DNA of 33,535 nucleotides from Fidelibacterota bacterium (GTDB lineage Bacteria; Fidelibacterota; Marinisomatia; Marinisomatales; TCS55). The DNA lies in contig JABGZQ010000038.1 of the NCBI GenBank assembly GCA_018674655.1, positions 1 to 33,535 on the forward strand, in the 5' to 3' direction. Position numbers and translations under genes: made by a program. Positions within the stretch are counted from its first letter, which is position 1, and every line of letters starts with the position of its first letter. This document shows positions 16,845-23,787 of the stretch, piece after piece. Below the pieces are notes generated by a model. It ran no database searches and was not told the DNA's origin. It saw nothing but the letters and a program-made list of their open reading frames with translations.

Positions 16845-17604
16845 AATTATTATCGGATTGGGGTTTCTTGTGGGTCTCGTGGCCCAGGATAAAGGTATGA
16901 ACCATTATCAGAGTCAGGAATACGATGCAGCGCGAGAATATTATGAATCTGTTTTAAATAAGAACGACCAAAATACCCAAGCCCAATTCGGACGGGGTTC
17001 ATCGGCTTTTCAGCAGGGAGATATGGCCATAGCCAAGCATGCATTTGAACAAGCATTAAAATCCAAAGATACTGCGTTACAGTCCAAAGCCATGTATAAT
17101 TTGGGAAACACCTTTTATAAGAATGAGCAAACAGAAGAAGCATTGGCTTTTTATCGGAAAGCATTGGAATTAAATCCAAATGATAAAGATGCAAAATACA
17201 ATTATGAATTTTTAAAATACCAAGCCAAACCGCCTGAAGATCAAGAACAAAAACAGGACGACACGAAAGAAAATCAGGACGAGAATCAAGATCAGGAACA
17301 AGAAGATAAGGAAGATCAAAAAGAATCGCAGGACAAAGACGAAGACAAAGATCAGCAAGATTCAAAAGATCAAGAAGAAGAGGATAAAGAAAAAGAAGAT
17401 CAGCCACCGAAGGATCAAGAACAAAAACAAGACGAAGAACAGCAGGATCAGCAATCGCAGAAACCTCAACCCTCTGATGAACAAAAGTCTCAAGACATGA
17501 AGCAGGCAGAGAGTATTTTAGATGCATTAAAGCAAGATGAAAAAATCATGCAAAAGCAACAAATTGCTCGGTCTAAATCCCGTAAATTGGCGAAGGATTG
17601 GTAG
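16834..17604 (+). CDS. batC: BatC-like TPR protein with a hydrophilic charged linker
   Basis: 256 aa starting at TTG 16834, chosen because it yields a signal peptide (MFNKIIIGLGFLVGLVAQ) and has AGGGA five bases upstream; it overlaps batB by 11 bases. TPR repeats span residues about 20-125 (AMYNLGNTFYKNEQTEEAL, then FYRKALELNPND). Residues 133-221 are a low-complexity Asp/Glu/Gln/Lys linker (DQEQEDKEDQ-like). The C-terminus AESILDALKQDEKIMQKQQ and RKLAKDW is the conserved BatC tail. Probable periplasmic scaffold for the other Bat proteins. Confidence 0.88.
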   Translation: MFNKIIIGLGFLVGLVAQDKGMNHYQSQEYDAAREYYESVLNKNDQNTQAQFGRGSSAFQQGDMAIAKHAFEQALKSKDTALQSKAMYNLGNTFYKNEQTEEALAFYRKALELNPNDKDAKYNYEFLKYQAKPPEDQEQKQDDTKENQDENQDQEQEDKEDQKESQDKDEDKDQQDSKDQEEEDKEKEDQPPKDQEQKQDEEQQDQQSQKPQPSDEQKSQDMKQAESILDALKQDEKIMQKQQIARSKSRKLAKDW

Positions 17605-19340
17605 ATAGAATTTTGAATCAAATAAAGCGATATCATTTTTTAATGGCTCTCTTATGGGTGGGTGTTTTATGGAGCCAAGTGTCGATCACCGCTTCTGTGG
17701 ATGTGAATCGCATTGCCAAGAATGAAACATTGGGCTATAAAATTGTGGCTATCAATGCGGATGCCATACCCAATGTGAATATTTCACCCATTTTAAAACA
17801 TTTTAGGATCGTGAGCGGTCCGGCCCAACAAACCAATATTCAATGGGTGAATGGGGCCATGACCAGTTCTCGGAGTTTAAGTTGGACTTTATTACCCAAA
17901 TCGGATGGAAAGCTCAATATTCCATCTCTAGCTGTTACCATTGGAAAACAGATATATAAAACAAATTCCATTGGGATTCAGGTACAAAAAGAGGCCGGGC
18001 GTTCTCAAATGGCCAATTTATTTATTGAAGCCAAACCAGATAAAGAACAGGCGTATCCCGGTGAGCAAGTAACGGTCACCTATCGATTGTTTACTCGGGT
18101 CAATTTATCTATCGAAAATATCGAATATCCCAAAAGTGTGGGATTTTGGAATGAAGATCTTCGTGTGTCCCAAACCGTTCGTTTTCGAGATACACAAATT
18201 CAGGGCATAGGCTATAAGGTGGCCACCCTGTACAAAGCGGCTATGTTCCCCACGCAAACAGGTCGATTATCTATCACGCCCATCACGGTAACGTGTAATG
18301 TAGAAATACCCCGAAAGAAGCGTGCCAGTGGCGTATTTGATGATCCATTTTTTAATTCCATGTTTCGGGAGACCCAGCAGCAATTTATCATTTCTGATTC
18401 TCTTATCATCGATGTATCTCCATATCCCAAGCAACCACCGGCAGATTTTACTGGTGCCGTGGGTCAGTTCGATATTGAATCTTGGGTTGATACGTCCAAT
18501 GTTAAAGTGAATGAAGCCATTACGTATAAAGTACGGGTGAAGGGAACGGGCAACCCAAACCAATTTAACCTCAGTGAAATATCCTTTCCCCAGAATATGG
18601 AAGTTTTTCCACCCACATCCTCTTTTAAACGGGATGAATTCAGGGATGATTTAACGGGTGAACAACAGATGGATTATATATTAATTCCCAGGTCAGCAGG
18701 TAAATTTCGGTTAAATCCTGTGACATTGACTTATTTCAATCCGAAGATTAAAGATTTTGTCACTACCCGATCTCTATCTGTTCCAATCACTATTTCACCC
18801 GGGGACAAAAGTATCATTGCATCGACACAATTTAGTCGGGAAGATGTGACTATGATTGGAGATGATATTCGTTATATCCGGAAACAATCACCCCAGTGGC
18901 ACCAAAAAGGGGAACAATCCATACCCATTTGGGTTTGGTCCACCTATTTAATCGCTGCAGCATTATTTGTTTTTCCTGGCATTTTTACTAAAATGAGTGA
19001 TAATCGTTTATCTACAGCGGATGTGCGCAAATCGAAAGGTGCATTAAAAGTGGCTCTCAAGGATTTATCAAATCCTCAAGAGGATATATTTGCCCATACG
19101 GCCATGATTATCTACCGATATTTTCAGTCCAAACTATTTTTATCTTCAGAACATCTGGATCCCCTGTCTATCGAAACATCCATTCAGGGTTTGGTTTCTC
19201 CTGAATTGGTCGCCGAAGTTGTTGCCGTCACCCAATTATGTGATGCAGGGCGATTCGGTCCCCATGCCGCACAGTCCCAAGATACACTCCAATCCCAAGT
19301 GGGTGATTTATTGAAAAATATTGATAAGGCATTGGCATGA
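17598..19340 (+). CDS. batD: BatD-like membrane protein
   Basis: 580 aa, exported and membrane anchored. Signal-like segment YHFLMALLWVGVLWSQ near the N-terminus, then repeated immunoglobulin-like beta domains (SITASVDVNRIAKNETLGYK; KPDKEQAYPGEQVTVTYRLF), the usual BatD makeup, and one membrane helix at about 443-467 (WVWSTYLIAAALFVFPGIF) with a cytoplasmic helical tail. The start is uncertain: TTG 17598 overlaps batC by seven bases but has AAGGA directly against it; TTG 17613 and ATG 17643 are alternatives that keep the signal sequence. BatE follows with an ATGA overlap. Confidence 0.87.
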   Translation: MVDRILNQIKRYHFLMALLWVGVLWSQVSITASVDVNRIAKNETLGYKIVAINADAIPNVNISPILKHFRIVSGPAQQTNIQWVNGAMTSSRSLSWTLLPKSDGKLNIPSLAVTIGKQIYKTNSIGIQVQKEAGRSQMANLFIEAKPDKEQAYPGEQVTVTYRLFTRVNLSIENIEYPKSVGFWNEDLRVSQTVRFRDTQIQGIGYKVATLYKAAMFPTQTGRLSITPITVTCNVEIPRKKRASGVFDDPFFNSMFRETQQQFIISDSLIIDVSPYPKQPPADFTGAVGQFDIESWVDTSNVKVNEAITYKVRVKGTGNPNQFNLSEISFPQNMEVFPPTSSFKRDEFRDDLTGEQQMDYILIPRSAGKFRLNPVTLTYFNPKIKDFVTTRSLSVPITISPGDKSIIASTQFSREDVTMIGDDIRYIRKQSPQWHQKGEQSIPIWVWSTYLIAAALFVFPGIFTKMSDNRLSTADVRKSKGALKVALKDLSNPQEDIFAHTAMIIYRYFQSKLFLSSEHLDPLSIETSIQGLVSPELVAEVVAVTQLCDAGRFGPHAAQSQDTLQSQVGDLLKNIDKALA

Positions 19341-20077
19341 GAAAACTCATGATTTACCTAACCTTGTTTATCCCCTTATTTGCCCAAGCGCCGGATTCTT
19401 TATTCAATCGGGCCAATCGGTATTTTGAAACAGAACAATTTGCAGCGGCCGCACGGGCATATGAAAAATTATCAGCCCAGGTGGAACATGAAGATTTATA
19501 CTTAAATATGGGTAATGCGTATTTCCGAATGGGCAATATTGGTCAAGCCATTTGGGCCTATGAAAAAGGCCATATTCTGTCGCCAAGAGACCCGGATCTC
19601 AATTATAATTTATTTTTTGTTCGGGCCAAGGTTCGGGATCGTATACAACCACCAGATGATGTCTTTTTCGTTGCTTTTTATCGCGCCATTCTGGAAAAAT
19701 TAACCATGTTAGATATGATCACCATCAGCGGGTTTTTGTTTATGGGGCTTGGGGGCATATATGTATTAAGGTATCGTGGCATCATGTTTGGGAAAATGCA
19801 GGGTATCGTGAATGGTATTTTAATGACGGCCGTCATTGCCACGGGATGGGTCATGTTGGATAAATATTGGGCCGTGTCTGACGAACAGGCAGCCATTGTG
19901 ATTTCATCGGCAGTGGATGTGCGATCCGCCCCAATTGCCCGGGGAGAAAATGTGGTATTTCGGATTCATGAAGGGACGAAAGTGGATATCACCACCACCC
20001 AACCGGGATGGTTAGAAGTGATTTTGCTTGATGGTAAAAAAGGATGGATTCCCACAGGAGATGTTCGCGCCTTATGA
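19337..20077 (+). CDS. batE: BatE-like TPR and SH3-type protein
   Basis: 246 aa. Signal peptide (MRKLMIYLTLFIPLFAQA), TPR motifs at about 20-90 (EDLYLNMGNAYFRMGNIGQA), two membrane helices near 131-150 and 158-178, and a bacterial SH3-like domain from about 185 (AVDVRSAPIARGENVVFRIH, ending GWIPTGDVRAL). This layout is typical of BatE. ATGA overlaps on both sides place it firmly in the operon. The SH3 part may bind peptidoglycan or peptides; that is inference from the fold. Confidence 0.88.
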   Translation: MRKLMIYLTLFIPLFAQAPDSLFNRANRYFETEQFAAAARAYEKLSAQVEHEDLYLNMGNAYFRMGNIGQAIWAYEKGHILSPRDPDLNYNLFFVRAKVRDRIQPPDDVFFVAFYRAILEKLTMLDMITISGFLFMGLGGIYVLRYRGIMFGKMQGIVNGILMTAVIATGWVMLDKYWAVSDEQAAIVISSAVDVRSAPIARGENVVFRIHEGTKVDITTTQPGWLEVILLDGKKGWIPTGDVRAL

Positions 20078-20499
20078 AAATGATATTCATTATTTCGACC
20101 ATGAGTCTTGGGTTGGCCCAAGAAGTGAAAATAGATTTTGATCCGGATAAACTGAATGACCCGGAACCGAAATGGCCCCAGGTGATATCTCCTTTAATTC
20201 CCAGAGAAGATTTAAAAAATAGTAATAATAAACCCGACTCTACCCAGGTTATTGTGGAAGGGTTTCGTGTGCAGGTTTTGGCCACGAGTACCCGAGAGAA
20301 TGCGGAACAATTGAGGCGGACATTGGTCACGTTATATACCGAAGACATTTATATTATTTTTGAAGCACCCAATTATAAAGTACGCATGGGTAATTTTATA
20401 GACCGCCGCAATGCAGAAACCCTGCGCCAAATATTGGTTAAATCCGGATATCCCTCCGCATGGATTATCCGAACCCGCATTGAGCCCAAAATAAAATAA
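20074..20499 (+). CDS. SPOR-domain exported protein
   Basis: 141 aa from ATG 20074, which overlaps the batE stop (ATGA); the earlier start at 20044 would add ten residues with no signal character. Signal peptide MKMIFIISTMSLGLAQ, a Pro/Asp-rich spacer, then a SPOR-like domain at about 68-135 (GFRVQVLATSTRENAEQLRR, YKVRMGNFIDRRNAETL). SPOR domains bind denuded glycan strands of peptidoglycan at division sites. As the last gene of the bat unit it suggests a cell-wall link for this Bat system. Confidence 0.82.
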   Translation: MKMIFIISTMSLGLAQEVKIDFDPDKLNDPEPKWPQVISPLIPREDLKNSNNKPDSTQVIVEGFRVQVLATSTRENAEQLRRTLVTLYTEDIYIIFEAPNYKVRMGNFIDRRNAETLRQILVKSGYPSAWIIRTRIEPKIK

Positions 20500-20569
20500 A
20501 GTGGGTTGAGCATGTTCGGCGAATATCCTTGTTCGTCGATTTTTTAATATCAATTGGATCAATAGTAGC

Positions 20570-20824
20570 ATTCCCGATTTTATATTACCCATTGAAAAGG
20601 GGGTTGTAAAACAGTTGCTAAAGATCGATGGCGTCAATCGAAAGAGAATAAAATGTAAAATTTCTTCTTTATCCTTTAAGCCAAGACCGCATGGTGTGAA
20701 AAAGCTTTTTGGACGAGATGTTATCTATAGAATTCGTCAGGGGTACTATGGAATTATCTATTTTATTCACGATAAGAATAAAGTTGTAGATATATTGAAA
20801 GTAGATGACCGAAAGGATATATAA
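20570..20824 (+). pseudogene. RelE/ParE-type toxin remnant without a usual start codon
   Basis: The frame encodes FILPIEKGVVKQLLKI at its N-terminal side, then ISSLSFKPRPHGVKKL, YRIRQGYYGIIYFIH and VVDILKVDDRKDI. This is the RelE/ParE pattern: lysine-rich helix, PRP.G..KL, YRIR.G.Y.IIY, and a final hRkd. The fold seems to begin near 20570-20580, but no ATG, GTG or TTG lies there (only ATT 20570); the first usable start, TTG 20615, would remove the first strand and half of helix 1. No antitoxin gene is recognisable in the 70 bases upstream. Either a decayed orphan toxin or one starting at an unusual codon. Length is near normal at about 84 residues if started at 20570. Confidence 0.5.
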
Positions 20825-20926
20825 GTAAGCTATTTAAGAAATAATTTAGCCGTAATTCATCGTTTTTAAGATCGGTTCATTATTTCTTTGCATTATAAAG
20901 GTATCTATCATAAAATTCTCTCTATT
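20825..20926 (+). other. Non-coding leader before the membrane regulator
   Basis: About 100 AT-rich bases between the toxin remnant and the regulator. No terminator hairpin, clear sigma-70 or TAnnTTTG promoter was found. A TTG at 20888 continues in frame into the regulator but has no ribosome site. Nothing else is evident. Confidence 0.4.
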
Positions 20927-23470
20927 ATGGGGGGGGGAATTAAGATTTTATTAAGGTTGACCAATTTGCGTATTAAGATAAAATTAAGATTAGCATGCCT
21001 GGCGGGAGTTTTTTTATTTACCGGTTTATTGGGTCAGGATTATAGTGCCGGGCTCCGTTTTTATAATAAATATGATTATAATGAAAATGGGGACTTCTCA
21101 TCTTTAAAGATCTCCACTGATGATCCCATTCATGTTGAGGATGAATTTACACTTTCATTTGATTTTACGATCCGGAATCCGGAACCATTTGGACTCTTTT
21201 TCCAGCTCGATGCGGACTCTTTACCTCAAAGTGTATTATCCAATGTTAATTTTAAGAATCGGGACACCACCTATTTAGAATTTAGTGTCGATAAATTGGA
21301 TATTATGATGTCAATCCCTATTCCAAAAACATCATTAGGTGCCCTCAATTGGCATAATATATCCATTACATATAATATGTTACATGATGAAATCAGAATG
21401 ATATTAAATAACACGGTTGTCCGAACTATCAAATTCCCTATGTTAAACGATCAAGATATTCGCCTTCGTTTTGGTTTTTCGGAAGTTCAATCGGACGTCC
21501 CCAGTATGACACTTAAAAACATTAAAATAAATGATAAACTCGGTCCACGTCATCAATGGAACTTGGATGAGTATTCCGGCGATTATGCTTATGATCACAT
21601 TGGGGGTCGGCGAGCTGAAGTGATCAATACCCAATGGGAATATGAGTCCCACACAAAATGGCAAAATGCAGACTCACTTATTTACGTTGGGGATGAAACT
21701 ATTGCGTTTCATCCAGACAACTGTATGATTCCGATTATAACCGATCAATTAAAAATTTATACTATTAATACACACGGATTTACCCAAGACTACCCATATA
21801 TTGATATCACTCATAGAGAAGGATATAATATATTTATCAATCCGAAACAAGAGATGCTGTATGGTTTCTATGGGGATGGCACTAAATATTATTCAATTAA
21901 CCTAAAAAATAACCAAGAAACTAATTATTCTATAGTCAGCAAACCGGACCAATACTATTCAGCGGGATATTATTATGATGTGGATACAAATGACTTATTC
22001 ATGATCGGCGGGTACGGCTTGTATAGAACGAAGAACCACATCCAGCAATTTGATTTTACCCAATCGAAATGGGATACACTGGCCGTATGGGGCGACCAAT
22101 TTCATCCCAGAGATCAGGTGAGAGTATCGAATGGACCGGATCCGGATTGTATTTATATTTTTGGTGGTCAGGGGAATGAAAGCGGTATGCAGGAACGGGG
22201 TTGGCAAAGATTTTATGATTTATGGAAATTTAATCGCCAAACGTATGAATTAAATAAGGTACATACCTTTGACATATTAAAAGACCATAAAAGTGTATCT
22301 CTTGGATATTCAGAAAAAATTAATTATTTTATTATGTCTGTGAAAATGTCGAAGGTTTCTCCTATTGAAATTTTTATAATTGATCCGGAAACTTTTAATA
22401 TTGATTTTCGGTCAACCATAGCCAATAGTCAGTTGGATATGCCTGATGAAATACTTAAGCCCCATATTAGGGAAAAAACAGGAAAGTTAACGGTGCCTGT
22501 ACGTCGTGGGTTCAAAGGACTAACCACATCTCTTTCTCAAATCTATACGATTAATTATCCACCTATGGATCCACCACTCGTTTCGTTTATCGATACGTGG
22601 GGCCGATATGGATTTGGGATTGCAGCATTATTTATCTCTCTAGGTCTTATTTGGGTTCGATGGAAAAAGAATGGGGTACACGAAAATGAATATAGGTGGG
22701 TTGCTCCGGTTTCAATTCCGGATGAGAATCTGTACTTAACAAATAATATTGCCATCCAATGTTTTGGGATTTTCAAGCTCTTTAAATATGGTAAAGAATT
22801 GGCGCCGAATGAATGGGTGTCAAAAAAAATCAGGCTATTGTTTATTTTTATCACGGTAAATGGAGAAGATGGTGTTTCACCCCAACGACTCACATCAAAA
22901 TTTTGGCCAGATTCACTTCCCAAAAGTGCAGCAAACAGTCGTTATGTGGCCTTTTCCCAAATCCGACGCATGTTAAATCCATTTGAGGGAATATTAAAAA
23001 GCACCAGCCGTAGCATTCATTTAGATTACGGTGAAGATTGTTTTTCTGATCTCAACTTTTTTATGTCTGTCGTCAAAGGGAACAGCCATAGTGAAATTGC
23101 TCAATTGGAAAAAGCGCTTCAACTATATGGCAGTGGTGATTTTTGCCACGATATCAATGAATCTTGGATGGACGATATTCGAGTAGATATCCAAGCTAAA
23201 GCAAAAGAAATTGCGGAACGTTTAAGCCAATCCTACCAAAATTCTGGGCAATGGCATCCATTAGGTGAATTAGGAAAACAAGTCCTTAAATGGGATAATC
23301 TTGATGGAGAGGGCCTTGAATGGGCCATGAGGGGCCACTTTAATAGGAATCGCGAGGCTAAGGCTAAGGCTATTTTTGAAAATTATTCCACTCATTATAA
23401 TGAAGTGCTCAATCAACCGTATGAGATGCGTTTTTCGGATATTATTGATAAATACGCAAAAAAAGTGTAA
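20927..23470 (+). CDS. Membrane-spanning regulator: LamG-like and Kelch-like sensor outside, SARP/BTAD-type module inside
   Basis: 847 aa from ATG 20927. In order: signal segment (about 22-37, LACLAGVFLFTGLLGQ); LamG/concanavalin-like domain (about 60-208, with FTLSFDFTIRNPEPFGLFFQ and LNWHNISITYN); Kelch-like beta-propeller (about 250-545, with FMIGGYGLYR and CIYIFGGQGNESG); membrane helix 561-577 (YGFGIAALFISLGLIWV) followed by positive RWKK, so the C-terminus is cytoplasmic. Inside is a winged-helix part (about 608-690: IQCFGIFKLFKYGKEL, LTSKFWPD) and a BTAD-like helical part (about 720-830: LEKALQLYGSGDF), as in SARP regulators. Ligand and targets are unknown. Start is uncertain: TTG 20966, with AAGG nine bases upstream, gives the tidiest signal peptide. 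It stands alone, with a long 3' region after it. Confidence 0.75.
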   Translation: MGGGIKILLRLTNLRIKIKLRLACLAGVFLFTGLLGQDYSAGLRFYNKYDYNENGDFSSLKISTDDPIHVEDEFTLSFDFTIRNPEPFGLFFQLDADSLPQSVLSNVNFKNRDTTYLEFSVDKLDIMMSIPIPKTSLGALNWHNISITYNMLHDEIRMILNNTVVRTIKFPMLNDQDIRLRFGFSEVQSDVPSMTLKNIKINDKLGPRHQWNLDEYSGDYAYDHIGGRRAEVINTQWEYESHTKWQNADSLIYVGDETIAFHPDNCMIPIITDQLKIYTINTHGFTQDYPYIDITHREGYNIFINPKQEMLYGFYGDGTKYYSINLKNNQETNYSIVSKPDQYYSAGYYYDVDTNDLFMIGGYGLYRTKNHIQQFDFTQSKWDTLAVWGDQFHPRDQVRVSNGPDPDCIYIFGGQGNESGMQERGWQRFYDLWKFNRQTYELNKVHTFDILKDHKSVSLGYSEKINYFIMSVKMSKVSPIEIFIIDPETFNIDFRSTIANSQLDMPDEILKPHIREKTGKLTVPVRRGFKGLTTSLSQIYTINYPPMDPPLVSFIDTWGRYGFGIAALFISLGLIWVRWKKNGVHENEYRWVAPVSIPDENLYLTNNIAIQCFGIFKLFKYGKELAPNEWVSKKIRLLFIFITVNGEDGVSPQRLTSKFWPDSLPKSAANSRYVAFSQIRRMLNPFEGILKSTSRSIHLDYGEDCFSDLNFFMSVVKGNSHSEIAQLEKALQLYGSGDFCHDINESWMDDIRVDIQAKAKEIAERLSQSYQNSGQWHPLGELGKQVLKWDNLDGEGLEWAMRGHFNRNREAKAKAIFENYSTHYNEVLNQPYEMRFSDIIDKYAKKV
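20929..20937 (+). repeat. Homopolymer of nine G at the regulator start
   Basis: The ATG at 20927 runs into nine consecutive G (the ATG's own G included). It is the longest G run I noticed in the window. Such tracts can slip during replication and change the reading frame, or they can be assembly errors. Its effect depends on which start codon is used (ATG 20927 or TTG 20966). Confidence 0.8.
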
Positions 23471-23704
23471 AAAAGGCAAAAAATAAGATATAATTAAGGG
23501 TTTTCTGGGCAAAAAAATACAGACCCATTTCTTAATTTCAGGCAAGCATAAAGCTGATTAATAATTAATTGGGCACATTCATAATAATACTAATGGGGTG
23601 TGTAACTGGTTAAGTTGGATTCGATTATCTCTCCAAACTCCAATGTGAATCCGATCACTTAATTGCTACGTATATGGCTTGTACCGAATTATTAATATAT
23701 AATT
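23471..23704 (+). other. 3' untranslated region with a long imperfect hairpin
   Basis: This 234-base stretch has no credible ORF. It holds TTAAG + TTGGATTC (23610-23622) complementary to GAATCCGA + CTTAA (23647-23654, 23658-23662), with a three-base bulge and a 24-base loop rich in TCTCCAAACTCC. The terminator at 23705 follows. It may be a structured mRNA tail or a small RNA; no promoter is evident. Confidence 0.35.
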
Positions 23705-23740
23705 AAAAAGGGCTTCGATTGGTTTCCGGAGCCCTTTTTT
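23705..23740. terminator. Bidirectional Rho-independent terminator
   Basis: AAAAAGGGCTTCG (23705-23717), loop of eight, then CGGAGCCCTTTTTT to 23740: a long G/C-centred stem with a T run on the plus strand and, read in reverse, a T run on the minus strand. It ends both the membrane-regulator transcript and the convergent ppiD transcript, whose stop is 48 bases away. Confidence 0.88.
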
Positions 23741-23787
23741 AATAGATTCTGTGATTAATAGGAAATGACGCCACTAGTCATCCAGGC

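Noticed and set aside
17230-17496. Tandem repeat or CRISPR-like array
   Set aside because: The repeated look comes from low-complexity protein coding; there are no regular spacers or constant repeat units.
16850-17527. 225-codon minus-strand open frame opposite batC
   Set aside because: Antisense artefact of the low-complexity D/E/Q/K codons; no start signal and no family features.
20888-20926. TTG 20888 as the start of the membrane regulator
   Set aside because: No ribosome site, and it only adds 13 residues ahead of an already long N-region.
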